Source: Lacustribacter sp964460315 (GTDB lineage Bacteria > Pseudomonadota > Gammaproteobacteria > Burkholderiales > Burkholderiaceae_A). Taken from it: DNA of 58,293 nt. Location: NCBI GenBank assembly GCA_964460315.1, contig CAYWPQ010000008.1:1-58293 (forward strand), read 5' to 3'. Below, in pieces: positions 8,675 through 17,546 of the stretch. Below the pieces are notes generated by a model. The model saw nothing but the letters and a program-made list of their open reading frames with translations. It was not told where the DNA came from and made no database searches. Both the position numbers and the translations under genes were made by a program. Within the stretch, counting starts at the first letter, position 1, and each line of letters starts with the position of its first letter.

Positions 8675-9523
8675 ATGCACCCATTGCTCAATACGGCAGT
8701 TAAAGCTGCCCGCCGCGCTGGCGCCATCATTAATCGTGCAAGCCTTGATGTTGACCTTCTGAAGGTTGGCCGTAAAGCGCCCAACGATTTCGTCACCGAA
8801 GTCGATCAGGCTGCCGAATCGGCCATTATTGAAATTCTGTCAACGGCCTACCCTGACCATGACTTCCTTGCCGAAGAAACAGGTACAGCCGGCGCCCATG
8901 GGAAACGCAAGGTCAAGTCTGAATACGTCTGGATCATCGACCCACTGGACGGCACCACCAATTTCATTCACGGCTTTCCTCAATACGCCGTCTCGATCGC
9001 ACTGGCCCATCGTGGCCAGATCACCCAGGCGGTGATCTATGACCCAGTTCACAACGATCTCTTCGTCGCCTCCAAAGGCAAAGGCGCCATGCTCAATGAC
9101 CGACGCATCCGGGTCTCCCAGCGAGACCGAATGGATGAGGCCCTGATTGGCACCGGTTTTCCTTTCCGCGACTTTGAAAGCCTGGACATCTTCGTGGCCA
9201 TGTTCAAAGAACTAACCCAGAAAACCGCGGGACTTCGCCGTCCCGGCGCTGCCGCCCTGGATCTTGCCTATGTCGCCTGTGGACGGCTTGATGGATTTTT
9301 CGAGATGGGCCTCATGCCCTGGGATGCCGCGGCAGGAAGTTTGTTGATCACGGAAGCAGGCGGCTTGATTGGCGACTTCAAAGGTGACGGCGACTACCTC
9401 TTCGGGGAAAACATCATTGGCGCATCGCCCAAGATCTTCGGTCAACTTGTGAACGTGCTGTCCAAGTACAAACTGCCTGAAGCCACCAAAGGGCGTGCGC
9501 TGAAGGCCGACTTAGAAAGCTAG
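8675..9523 (+). CDS. suhB: Inositol-1-monophosphatase family protein
   Basis: Magnesium-dependent phosphatase of the IMPase family. The E. coli homologue SuhB also acts with NusA/NusG in rRNA antitermination. The frame extends far upstream, antisense to trmJ, but conserved sequence begins at MHPLLNTAVKAAR, so the ATG at 8675 is chosen (282 residues, E. coli 267). Metal-site motifs are AEETG (66-70), DPLDGTTNF (89-97) and a C-terminal PWDAAAG. The last 15 or so residues are a charged tail. It is followed by mutS after 7 bp, so co-transcription is likely. Confidence 0.94.
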   Translation: MHPLLNTAVKAARRAGAIINRASLDVDLLKVGRKAPNDFVTEVDQAAESAIIEILSTAYPDHDFLAEETGTAGAHGKRKVKSEYVWIIDPLDGTTNFIHGFPQYAVSIALAHRGQITQAVIYDPVHNDLFVASKGKGAMLNDRRIRVSQRDRMDEALIGTGFPFRDFESLDIFVAMFKELTQKTAGLRRPGAAALDLAYVACGRLDGFFEMGLMPWDAAAGSLLITEAGGLIGDFKGDGDYLFGENIIGASPKIFGQLVNVLSKYKLPEATKGRALKADLES

Positions 9524-9530
9524 TCCGCGC

Positions 9531-11996
9531 ATGACGGCTGGCCACACCCCCATGATGCGGCAGTACTTGGCGGTCAAAGCCGAGTACCCCGACATGCTTG
9601 TGTTTTATCGCATGGGCGATTTCTACGAACTCTTCTATGACGACGCCCAAACCGCATCACGGCTTTTGGGTATTACCCTCACAGCCCGTGGTCAAAGCAA
9701 CGGCGCGCCCATCCCCATGGCAGGCGTTCCCTTTCATTCGGCTGAAGGCTATCTTGCAAAACTCGTGGGCCGCGGACTTTCAGTGGCGATCTGCGAACAG
9801 ATCGGTGACCCGGCAACTTCCAAGGGGCCCGTGGAGCGCAAGGTGGTTCGCGTGATCACCCCCGGCACGATGAATGAGGCGGGCCTGATCCCTGAAAAAG
9901 CGCAGGCCTGGTGTGCGGCCATCGAAGCCGAGGGAGATCGTGTCGCCATCGCCTGGTGTGATGTGGCCAGTGGCGAACTCCATTGGACTGAAGCTTTAGG
10001 GGCCGAAAGCCCCGGGGCCTCCGGCTGGCAAGACCTGCTCGCCCAGATTCAGCCCGCTGAGATTCTGCTGAGTGAAACATCCGCGCTGCGATCGCAGCTT
10101 GGCATGAACGCCTGCATGCGGCCGCCATGGGAATTCGATGCGGCGCGCGGAGCTGAACTTTTGAAGTCAAGGCTTGGCGTGATCTCGCTTGCGGCCTATG
10201 AACTGGACGGCGCAACACTTGCGCTTCGGGCAGTCTCGGCGCTGATTGGTTATGCCGAAAAAAGCCAGGGTCGTGCCCTTACCCACCTTCAGCCCCCACA
10301 GAAATTTCGCGCCGATGACACCCTGGTGATTGACGCAGTGGCGCGGCGCACCTTGGAGCTGGTGTCACCACTGTTCACAGACCACCCACAACAGGCCACC
10401 TTGCTGTCGGTCATGGATCGCTGTGTCACCGCTCCCGGAAGCCGGAAACTCAGGCAGTGGATCACCACACCTTTACGCAACAACGCACCGATTCAGCAAC
10501 GCCAAGAGGCCGTTCGCTGGCTTGATCAAGGGCAGTCCAGCAGCAGCCTTGCCTTGGAATTGGCCGAACAGTTTTCATCGGTTTCCGACATTGGCCGCAT
10601 CGCGGGACGAATCAGCCTTCGCAACATCCGGCCCCGAGAATGTCTTGCCCTCAAGCAATCACTGGCCGCTCTCGGTCGTGTTCATGAACGACTTGATCGG
10701 GCTCAAGCAACCCAAGAGGCACCCGCTCTGATGCGGGGGCTTCAGGCTTCGCTTGCCCTCAGCAATGAACTGCGTGCCTGTCATGTCTTGCTGGATCAGG
10801 CCATTGATGAGCAGTGCTCGCTTCAGATTCGCGACGGCGGAGTGATTCGTCAAGGCTATGACGCCGAGCTTGATGACTATCGGTCACTGCAAAACGACAG
10901 CGGCGAATTTTTGCTGGCCATGGAAGCTCGTGAACGCGAGCGAACCGGCATTCCGAATCTGAAGGTTGGCTTTAATGCCGTGCATGGTTACTTTATTGAG
11001 ATCACCGCGGGTCAGCTGGCAAAAACGCCCGACGACTATCAGCGGCGACAGACGCTCAAAAATGCCGAGCGCTTCATCACCCCGGAGCTGAAGGCCTTCG
11101 AAGAGAAAGCACTCTCGGCCCAGGACCGGGCACTGGCTCGCGAGAAATTCTTGTTTGATGCGCTCTTGGTGCAGCTTGAAGCCTTTGTTCCCCAGCTGCA
11201 ACAAGCTGCGGAGGCATTTGCTCAGCTGGACACCCTGGTTGCGCTGGCAAGTTTTATTCACCAAGACCGATGGGTGCTTCCAACACTCAGTGACGAAGCC
11301 AGCATTCATATCGTTGACGGTCGACACCCCATGCTTGCACTGCAGATGCCAGACTTCACGCCGAATGACACGGCCTTGAACTCGCGCGACCGGATGCAGC
11401 TCATCACAGGCCCCAATATGGGCGGAAAGTCCACCTACATGCGACAGGTGGCGCTGATCACCATCCTGGCTCGCTTGGGTTCACCCGTGCCAGCCCGTGA
11501 GGCCATGATTGGAGAGATTGACCGCATCTTTACCCGGATTGGTGCCGCCGATGATCTTGCCGGAGGCCGGTCCACCTTCATGGTGGAGATGACCGAGGCG
11601 GCGTTGATTCTTCATCAGGCCACACCGAAGAGTTTGGTGCTCATGGATGAAATTGGTCGTGGCACTTCAACGTCCGACGGGCTGGCTCTGGCCTGGGCCA
11701 TTGCCCAGCACCTGGCAAGCCACAACCGAAGTCTTTCGCTTTTTGCCACCCATTACTTCGAGCTCACCAAGCTTGCCGACGAGGCGCCCGGCGAAGGCAT
11801 TCGGAATGTCCATGTGGGCGCCATCGAGCATGAGCATCGGCTGGTGTTTCTGCACAAAATTCAAGAAGGGCCAGCCAGCCGAAGCTTTGGAATTCAGGTG
11901 GCCAAGCTTGCGGGGCTTCCTGAATCTGTCATGGCCTTGGCACAGGCTCAACAGGCCCACTTCACGCGGATTGCCGAGGCGGAGGGAAAGAGATGA
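9531..11996 (+). CDS. mutS: DNA mismatch repair protein MutS
   Basis: Recognises base mismatches and small loops and starts methyl-independent or methyl-directed repair with MutL. The 821-residue protein has the mismatch-contacting F-x-E motif (F31, E33) in domain I. The Walker A motif GPNMGGKST is at residues 627-635 and the Walker B region LVLMDEIGRGTS follows, along with the ATHYFEL segment of the ATPase. The length is close to E. coli MutS (853). The stop overlaps the start of the next gene by 4 bp (ATGA). Confidence 0.97.
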   Translation: MTAGHTPMMRQYLAVKAEYPDMLVFYRMGDFYELFYDDAQTASRLLGITLTARGQSNGAPIPMAGVPFHSAEGYLAKLVGRGLSVAICEQIGDPATSKGPVERKVVRVITPGTMNEAGLIPEKAQAWCAAIEAEGDRVAIAWCDVASGELHWTEALGAESPGASGWQDLLAQIQPAEILLSETSALRSQLGMNACMRPPWEFDAARGAELLKSRLGVISLAAYELDGATLALRAVSALIGYAEKSQGRALTHLQPPQKFRADDTLVIDAVARRTLELVSPLFTDHPQQATLLSVMDRCVTAPGSRKLRQWITTPLRNNAPIQQRQEAVRWLDQGQSSSSLALELAEQFSSVSDIGRIAGRISLRNIRPRECLALKQSLAALGRVHERLDRAQATQEAPALMRGLQASLALSNELRACHVLLDQAIDEQCSLQIRDGGVIRQGYDAELDDYRSLQNDSGEFLLAMEARERERTGIPNLKVGFNAVHGYFIEITAGQLAKTPDDYQRRQTLKNAERFITPELKAFEEKALSAQDRALAREKFLFDALLVQLEAFVPQLQQAAEAFAQLDTLVALASFIHQDRWVLPTLSDEASIHIVDGRHPMLALQMPDFTPNDTALNSRDRMQLITGPNMGGKSTYMRQVALITILARLGSPVPAREAMIGEIDRIFTRIGAADDLAGGRSTFMVEMTEAALILHQATPKSLVLMDEIGRGTSTSDGLALAWAIAQHLASHNRSLSLFATHYFELTKLADEAPGEGIRNVHVGAIEHEHRLVFLHKIQEGPASRSFGIQVAKLAGLPESVMALAQAQQAHFTRIAEAEGKR

Positions 11997-13192
11997 CGAC
12001 AGCCAGCATCCATCGCCCTCAGGCGAATGAGCCCGTCTCTTGGCTTGGGGGCCTGACCCCAAACCAGTTCATGCGCAGGCACTGGCAGAAAAAACCGTTG
12101 CTTGTGCGCAACGCATTCCCAAGCTTTCAGTCCAAACCCGGCAAGGGAAACCTGCCAATTAGTATCGATCAGGTTCTGGCGCTTTGCTGCGACGACCGGG
12201 CTGAGAGCCGAATGATTGACCAGTCTGCCAAGGGCTGGCGAATGCGACATGGTCCTTTTTCGCCCAAGTCCATTCCTTCGACATCCAAGCCTAATTGGAC
12301 GGTTCTGGTTCAGCAGGTCAACACCCAGCTTGCCGCCGCCGATCGTTTCCTGGATGCCTTCCGATTCATCCCCGAAGCCCGGCTCGACGACCTGATGATC
12401 AGCGTGGCAGGCCCTGGGGGCGGGATTGGCGCCCATGTGGACTCCTATGATGTGTTCCTGATTCAGGCTCATGGCGTCAGGCGCTGGGAGGTTGCCCAAG
12501 AGTTCGACCCCGCCCTGTTGGACGACGTACCGCTGAAAATTCTGGAATCGTTTGAGGCCGAGGACGACTGGCTTTTGGAGGCAGGCGACCTGCTCTACCT
12601 TCCGCCCAATGTTGCCCATCGAGGCACCGCCGTGGGCGCTGCCTGCATGACCTGGTCGGTTGGCTTTCGGGCTCCAAACCGGCTGGCCCTGGCCGATGCG
12701 ATCTGGTCCAACCATCTGGATGGCTTGACGGACCAAGACTGGTCCGACCCCTGGCTTAAGGCGACCGATCAGCCTGGAGAGATTCCAGACCGGCTGGTGA
12801 TGGCCATGGCGGATCAGTTTTTTCAGTGCCTTCCAAGCCGCCAAGAGGTGGCCCTGGCCGTGGCCAAAACCCTGAGTGAGCCCGCGCCAGCAAGCCTTTT
12901 TGAGCCCCCCAACCGCCCAGACACCCCCGCACGATTTGCCGCCAAGGCACAGGAAAAAGGACTTCGGCTGGCTTGCGCTAGCCGTTTCTTGGAATGGAAT
13001 GGGGTGTTTCTGATGAACGGTGAGCAGCTTTCTTACCCGGCAAACCGGTCGGTGACGACCGCCCTCAAGGCGCTTGCGAACCGGCGCCGAATCGCCGCAA
13101 ACCCCCGCCGGGCCTTACCCTCCGCCTTGCAAAATTTTTTGTATCCGCTGTATTTGGCGGGCTGGATCGTATATGATTCGAGCGCTGACTAG
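11993..13192 (+). CDS. roxA: JmjC/cupin ribosomal protein L16 arginine hydroxylase, RoxA/YcfD type
   Basis: Predicted 2-oxoglutarate- and Fe(II)-dependent oxygenase; the E. coli homologue YcfD hydroxylates an arginine of ribosomal protein L16. The N terminus has the family signature FMRRHWQKKPLL (26-37). The iron ligands H148, D150 and H209 are all present, and a winged-helix C-terminal part follows. At 399 residues it is a little longer than E. coli YcfD (373). Translation is coupled to mutS through an ATGA overlap, so it is expressed with the repair gene. A TATGAT element within its last codons (13172-13177) may serve the next gene. Confidence 0.88.
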   Translation: MTTASIHRPQANEPVSWLGGLTPNQFMRRHWQKKPLLVRNAFPSFQSKPGKGNLPISIDQVLALCCDDRAESRMIDQSAKGWRMRHGPFSPKSIPSTSKPNWTVLVQQVNTQLAAADRFLDAFRFIPEARLDDLMISVAGPGGGIGAHVDSYDVFLIQAHGVRRWEVAQEFDPALLDDVPLKILESFEAEDDWLLEAGDLLYLPPNVAHRGTAVGAACMTWSVGFRAPNRLALADAIWSNHLDGLTDQDWSDPWLKATDQPGEIPDRLVMAMADQFFQCLPSRQEVALAVAKTLSEPAPASLFEPPNRPDTPARFAAKAQEKGLRLACASRFLEWNGVFLMNGEQLSYPANRSVTTALKALANRRRIAANPRRALPSALQNFLYPLYLAGWIVYDSSAD

Positions 13193-13248
13193 TTGTTGTT
13201 TAGCCAGTAAACCTCAAAACATTATTGACCTACTAAGGAAATTACAAA

Positions 13249-13416
13249 ATGCAGAAGTCACTTCTCGCAGCCATGATCTTGGCACTCGGTGTTGTTGCTT
13301 GCGGTAAAAAAGAAGAAGCAGCTGCTCCCGCTCCTGCTCCTGCAGCTGAGCAAAAGCCTGCTGACGCAGCTCCTGCCGCTGCTCCTGCTGCACCTGCTGC
13401 TCCCGCTAAGAAGTAA
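13249..13416 (+). CDS. Small Ala/Pro-rich lipoprotein
   Basis: A 55-residue protein. It starts MQKSLLAAM, has a short hydrophobic helix and a lipobox GVVAC with the lipidated cysteine at residue 18. The mature part is GKKEE followed by alternating Ala and Pro and a final AKK. Upstream is an AAGGAA ribosome site 8 nt before the ATG, and downstream is a strong intrinsic terminator, so this is a free-standing transcription unit or the last gene after roxA. Most alanine codons are GCT, unlike the GCC/GCG habit of neighbouring genes, which hints at high expression. Similar small Ala-rich lipoproteins occur in Burkholderiales, but I know of no assigned function. Confidence 0.8.
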   Translation: MQKSLLAAMILALGVVACGKKEEAAAPAPAPAAEQKPADAAPAAAPAAPAAPAKK

Positions 13417-13468
13417 TTCAAAGCAATCGAACGCTGATTCGTCAGCGTTGGTTAGAGCTGTAGCATCG

Positions 13469-13500
13469 AAACACCAGCAAGCAATTGCTGGTGTTTTTTT
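13469..13500 (+). terminator. Rho-independent terminator of the small lipoprotein gene
   Basis: Perfect 12-bp stem AAACACCAGCAA / TTGCTGGTGTTT with a 4-nt GCAA loop, running directly into a T tract that ends at 13500. It lies 52 bp after the lipoprotein stop and just before the 3' end of the convergent MBL gene. Confidence 0.92.
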
Positions 13501-13521
13501 ATGCCCGCGCGCTGCATGCTT

Positions 13522-14301
13522 TTAGGCGAGCATGACCCAATCAAAACCTTCGACCTGAGACGCCACGGAAAGTTCAACCGCAGGCAACAAGGCAGGACGA
13601 AACGCAGCCTCGACCAGGTCAGCACGATTGTTGTGTCGACTCAGATGAGCCGCGATGACTCGTTGCAGACGGGACTGGTCAATCGCCTTCAATAGATTGG
13701 CCGCAGCCTCATTTGAAAGATGTCCGTAATCGCCGCCAATACGCTCTTTCAAACTTGGCGGGTAGTCGCTTGCCTGCAAGAGTTCATAGTCATGGTTGGC
13801 TTCAAGAAACAATGCATCACTGGCCGAGAGCATCGCTTCGATGTGCGGCGTTGACCGCCCCACATCCGTCAACACCCCAAGCCTGTGGCTGCCGTCATCC
13901 ACCACCACCTGCACGGGCTCACGGGCATCGTGGGGAACGGGAAAACATTGAATGGACAGGTCTCCAAAGCGAATCTGAGCATGACTTTCGACTTCAATCG
14001 TACGAACGCCTGACCAGAAACCTGGTGCGGCAGCCGTGCAGGTTCCGTGTGACAACAAGACAGGGATGTTGGCCGCGCGCGCCAGTTTCGCAACACCACC
14101 AATGTGATCGCCGTGTTCGTGGGTTACAAAAATGGCGTCGATGTCTTGAGGAAGAAGCCCCCGCTGCTCAAGCCGGCGAGAGGCATCTTTCAGATTCAGC
14201 CCGCAATCGATCATGATGCGGGTGGGGTCATGCCCCGCCGCTCGAGACTCGATGACGAGGGCATTGCCCTCGCTGCCGCTGGATAGGCTAGTGAAACGCA
14301 A
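13522..14301 (-). CDS. MBL-fold metallohydrolase (YycJ-like)
   Basis: Metallo-beta-lactamase fold protein of 259 residues. The N terminus (FTSLSSGSEGNALVI) and the metal motif HEHGDH at 61-66 are typical of the YycJ/WalJ-type group, predicted phosphodiesterases or nucleases. Further metal ligands are likely in PHDAREP and AHLSRHN. It has no signal peptide. It is last in the minus-strand run trpS-dapA-bamC-MBL; dapA-bamC-MBL is a conserved neighbourhood in Burkholderiales. The substrate is not known. The gene converges on the lipoprotein terminator. Confidence 0.85.
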   Translation of the reverse strand: MRFTSLSSGSEGNALVIESRAAGHDPTRIMIDCGLNLKDASRRLEQRGLLPQDIDAIFVTHEHGDHIGGVAKLARAANIPVLLSHGTCTAAAPGFWSGVRTIEVESHAQIRFGDLSIQCFPVPHDAREPVQVVVDDGSHRLGVLTDVGRSTPHIEAMLSASDALFLEANHDYELLQASDYPPSLKERIGGDYGHLSNEAAANLLKAIDQSRLQRVIAAHLSRHNNRADLVEAAFRPALLPAVELSVASQVEGFDWVMLA

Positions 14302-14326
14302 ACGGTGCGTCGCTATGCCGAGCGAA

Positions 14327-15436
14327 TTACTTCAGCTGATCGAAAAGCAGAGCGATCATGCGTTGGGCATTGACATCGTTCGACGGTTTACCCGCACGGT
14401 CTTGCACCACCACTCGGGCTGCACCTTGGCCGTTGGCCAACACCTGGACTCGATACTGCTCCGCCGATTCGGATGGCTTTTTCTTGGAAGAAAAGAGGCT
14501 TGAGAAAAAGCCTTTCTTTTCTTCCTGCTGATCCACCGTGGGGTCACGATAACGAACGAAGAAAAGGCCCTTGGTGCGGTCACGGTCTTCGACCGTGAAA
14601 CCAAGACGATCAATGGCTACGCCCACGCGGCGCCAGGCCCGATCGAAAGACTCATTGATTTCAATCCGGCTTGCTCCGTCGGCACGAACAATCTGCGACG
14701 AGGCTGCGGGCGCTGAAGCTTCGGCAATCATGGAAGCCGCCTGACCCTGATCGGAGCCCAGGCGCATCATCAGTCGGCGCAGGAATTCGGCCTCGAGTTC
14801 GCGATCGGAAGGGCGGTTCGTCCAGGTGGACTTCACATCGTTCGAGCTGGTGGTGGCGATTTCAATCAGCCCGCGGTGACTGATCACGATTTCAGTTTGT
14901 TTGTCGCCAACCCTGTCGAGTCGGGTTCTGAATTTGTCACGCTCGCCGGTGTCATAAAGGCGGTCAAGCACGCGACCCAGCGTGCGACGAAGAAGATCCT
15001 CGGGAATCTTCGCGCGGTTTTCAGCCCAATCGGTTTCGATCACACCCGTCTGGGGGCTTTCCGAAGCGATGGCAAAACCGGTGTCCAGCCAAAATTGGCG
15101 CACCACGGGCCAGAGAAGTTCTGGGGGTTGATCCACGATCAACACTCGCTGATCGCCTTGGCGTTCGATTCGCATGCCCGAGACCGCCGGCAACACGGTG
15201 GTGCTGGCCACCTGCTTTTGCGGTTCAGTGCGGCTTCGTTCGAATTCGGCGCGGCTTGCGCTACCCGATGCCGGAATGGCGAAACGCTCGTCCCGGCGGG
15301 GCGAGACCAGATCTGGCGGGACGTCGAGTGGGCGCGCTTTTTCAGCGGAAGCGGATTTGTAATCCACCTCTTTGTTGATGATGGAGCTACAGCCAGCAAG
15401 GGATAAAACGGCTGCTGCGATCAATACTCGTTTCAT
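14327..15436 (-). CDS. bamC: Outer membrane assembly lipoprotein BamC
   Basis: Lipoprotein component of the BAM complex that inserts beta-barrel proteins into the outer membrane. The signal peptide MKRVLIAAAVLSLAGC ends in a lipobox with lipidated C16. A long, mostly unstructured N-terminal segment with the conserved LDVPPDL stretch (the part that lies on BamD in E. coli) precedes two helix-grip domains, about 90-210 and 245-369. At 369 residues it is close to E. coli BamC (344). It overlaps the dapA stop by 4 bp (ATGA), the same dapA-nlpB order as in E. coli. Confidence 0.9.
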   Translation of the reverse strand: MKRVLIAAAVLSLAGCSSIINKEVDYKSASAEKARPLDVPPDLVSPRRDERFAIPASGSASRAEFERSRTEPQKQVASTTVLPAVSGMRIERQGDQRVLIVDQPPELLWPVVRQFWLDTGFAIASESPQTGVIETDWAENRAKIPEDLLRRTLGRVLDRLYDTGERDKFRTRLDRVGDKQTEIVISHRGLIEIATTSSNDVKSTWTNRPSDRELEAEFLRRLMMRLGSDQGQAASMIAEASAPAASSQIVRADGASRIEINESFDRAWRRVGVAIDRLGFTVEDRDRTKGLFFVRYRDPTVDQQEEKKGFFSSLFSSKKKPSESAEQYRVQVLANGQGAARVVVQDRAGKPSNDVNAQRMIALLFDQLK

Positions 15437-16311
15437 GCAATGACTCCTAGTGTCTTGAGTGCGGACTCAACGACGGTTTGATTCGAAGACGACAGCTCCA
15501 CCAAGGGTAGGCGAATGCCGGACTGGCAGCGGCCCATCCGGGCCAGAGCCCACTTCACAGGAATGGGATTGGCCTCGATGAACATGGCGCGGTGAAGGGG
15601 CAAAAGCCTGGACTGCAAGGCTGCCGCTTCACGCGCCTTGCCTGCCATGGCTAGGGCGCAAAGCTGTGACATGAGGTCAGGGACAACGTTCGCTGTCACG
15701 GAAATATTTCCATGGCCACCCATTAGCATGAGGGCCACCGCGGTGCCATCATCACCGCTGTAGATGGCGAAATCTTTCGGTGCTTCGCGGATCAGCCACT
15801 GACCGCGCTCGATATTTCCCGTGGCGTCTTTGATGCCCACGATGTTGGGAATCTGAGCCAGACGAATCGTGGTGTCATGGGATAGATCGGCCACCGTACG
15901 GCCAGGCACGTTATACAAAATCACGGGAATATCCACGGCTTCCGCGATGGTCTTGAAGTGCTGATAGAGCCCTTCCTGAGTCGGCTTGTTGTAATAGGGC
16001 ACCACCTGAAGCGAGGCCTGCGCCCCAAGCGCTTTGGCCTCACGCGTGAGTTCAATGGCCTCAAGGGTGGAATTCGCGCCCGTGCCGGCGATAACCGGAA
16101 TACGGCCAGCCGCCTGCTCGACCGTCACGCGAATAAGTTCAAGGTGCTCATCGACATCCACGGTTGGAGATTCGCCCGTCGTGCCCACGGCCACGATGGC
16201 GTTGGTTCCCTGTTCAATATGCCAATCCACCAGCGAGCGGTAGGCCGCAAGATCAAGGCTTCCGTCGTTGTGCATGGGTGTGGCAATCGCCACAAGACTT
16301 CCGGTGATCAT
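15433..16311 (-). CDS. dapA: 4-hydroxy-tetrahydrodipicolinate synthase
   Basis: Condenses pyruvate with aspartate semialdehyde in the diaminopimelate/lysine pathway. Starting at the ATG at 16311 (MITGSLVAIATPM), the catalytic residues fall at T44, Y133 and the Schiff-base lysine K161, exactly the E. coli numbering, which supports this start over the ATG 21 nt upstream. A GGAAAG ribosome site precedes it. The product is 292 residues. It lies 17 bp after trpS and overlaps bamC by 4 bp, so trpS, dapA and bamC are probably one transcript. Confidence 0.96.
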   Translation of the reverse strand: MITGSLVAIATPMHNDGSLDLAAYRSLVDWHIEQGTNAIVAVGTTGESPTVDVDEHLELIRVTVEQAAGRIPVIAGTGANSTLEAIELTREAKALGAQASLQVVPYYNKPTQEGLYQHFKTIAEAVDIPVILYNVPGRTVADLSHDTTIRLAQIPNIVGIKDATGNIERGQWLIREAPKDFAIYSGDDGTAVALMLMGGHGNISVTANVVPDLMSQLCALAMAGKAREAAALQSRLLPLHRAMFIEANPIPVKWALARMGRCQSGIRLPLVELSSSNQTVVESALKTLGVIA

Positions 16312-16328
16312 AGGCTTTCCAAAGGTTA

Positions 16329-17531
16329 TCAACTGTAGTCGAGGCCCATGGCCTCGCGCACATCACGCATGGTCTGTTTGGCAAGATCGCGGGCTTTCTC
16401 CGAGCCATCGGCCACGATGCTTCGCAACAGTGCGGGGTCTTCCTCGTAAGGCTTGGCCCGTTCAAGGAAGATCTTTTGTTCGCTTAAGACTGAATCAATG
16501 AGAGGCTGCTTGCATTCCAGGCAGCCAATGCCTGCGGTGGTACAGCCCTTTTCAACCCAGGTGCGGGTGTCGCTGCTGGAATAGACCTGATGCAGCTGCC
16601 AGACGGGGCAACGGTCGGGGTTGCCAACATCGGTGCGACGAATCCGAGCTGGGTCGGTGGGCATCTTGCGCATCTTCTGCACGATGGAATCGGGGTCTTC
16701 TCGAAGAGCGATGGTATTGCCATAGCTCTTGGACATCTTCTGGCCATCAAGGCCAGGCATGCGGGACGCCTCCGTGAGCAGCGCTTGCGGCTCAACAAGA
16801 ATTAATCGACGACCACCTTCAAGATAACCAAACAAACGTTCACGGTCGTCCATGGTGAGGCTCTGGGTTTCCTGAAGCAGGGCTTTCGCCTGTTCCAGGG
16901 CCTCGTCGTCGCCCTTTTCTTGGTAGCGATCACGCAGTTCGGTGTAGAGCTTGGCGCGTTTCCCACCCAGCTTTTTCACGGCCTCGAGTGCCTTTTCTTC
17001 GAAGCCGGGTTCGCGGCCGTAGAGATGGTTGAAGCGTCGCGCGACCTCGCGGGTGAGTTCCACATGAGGCACCTGATCTTCACCAACAGGCACCTGGCCC
17101 GCGCGGTAAATCAGAATGTCAGCCGACTGCAGCAGCGGATAACCCAAAAACCCATAGGTGGAGAGATCTCGGTCGGCGAGTTTGTCTTGCTGGTCTTTGT
17201 AGGTGGGCACCCGTTCAAGCCAGCCCAAGGGCGTGCACATCGAGAGCAAAAGATGGAGTTCGGCGTGCTCGGGAACACGGGACTGAATGAAGAGCGTGGC
17301 CTGGGCGGGATCGACTCCGGCCGCTAGCCAGTCCGTCAGCATGCCCCAGACACTTTCGGAAATGATCTGAGGCTCGTTGTAGTGGGTGGTCAGCGCATGC
17401 CAGTCGGCCACAAAAAAGAGACATTCATATTCGGACTGAAGCTTGACCCAATTTTTTAAAACGCCATGGTAGTGGCCAAGGTGCAAAGACCCCGTGGGTC
17501 TCATGCCCGAAAGAACGCGTTGTGGATACAT
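16329..17531 (-). CDS. trpS: Tryptophanyl-tRNA synthetase with four-cysteine C-terminal motif
   Basis: Class I synthetase charging tRNA-Trp. The HIGH-equivalent HLGH is at 17-20 and KMSKS at 265-269. At 400 residues it is longer than the E. coli enzyme (334). A charged helical insertion lies at about 173-250. The C-terminal domain carries C308, C330, C337 and C340, a C-x21-C-x6-C-x2-C pattern that nearly equals the [4Fe-4S] motif of Thermotoga maritima TrpRS (C-x22-C-x6-C-x2-C). It is therefore likely an iron-sulfur-containing TrpRS. ATG start; the gene follows the PHP gene on the same strand after 15 bp. Confidence 0.96.
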   Translation of the reverse strand: MYPQRVLSGMRPTGSLHLGHYHGVLKNWVKLQSEYECLFFVADWHALTTHYNEPQIISESVWGMLTDWLAAGVDPAQATLFIQSRVPEHAELHLLLSMCTPLGWLERVPTYKDQQDKLADRDLSTYGFLGYPLLQSADILIYRAGQVPVGEDQVPHVELTREVARRFNHLYGREPGFEEKALEAVKKLGGKRAKLYTELRDRYQEKGDDEALEQAKALLQETQSLTMDDRERLFGYLEGGRRLILVEPQALLTEASRMPGLDGQKMSKSYGNTIALREDPDSIVQKMRKMPTDPARIRRTDVGNPDRCPVWQLHQVYSSSDTRTWVEKGCTTAGIGCLECKQPLIDSVLSEQKIFLERAKPYEEDPALLRSIVADGSEKARDLAKQTMRDVREAMGLDYS

Positions 17532-17546
17532 AGTGGCCTGATTTTA

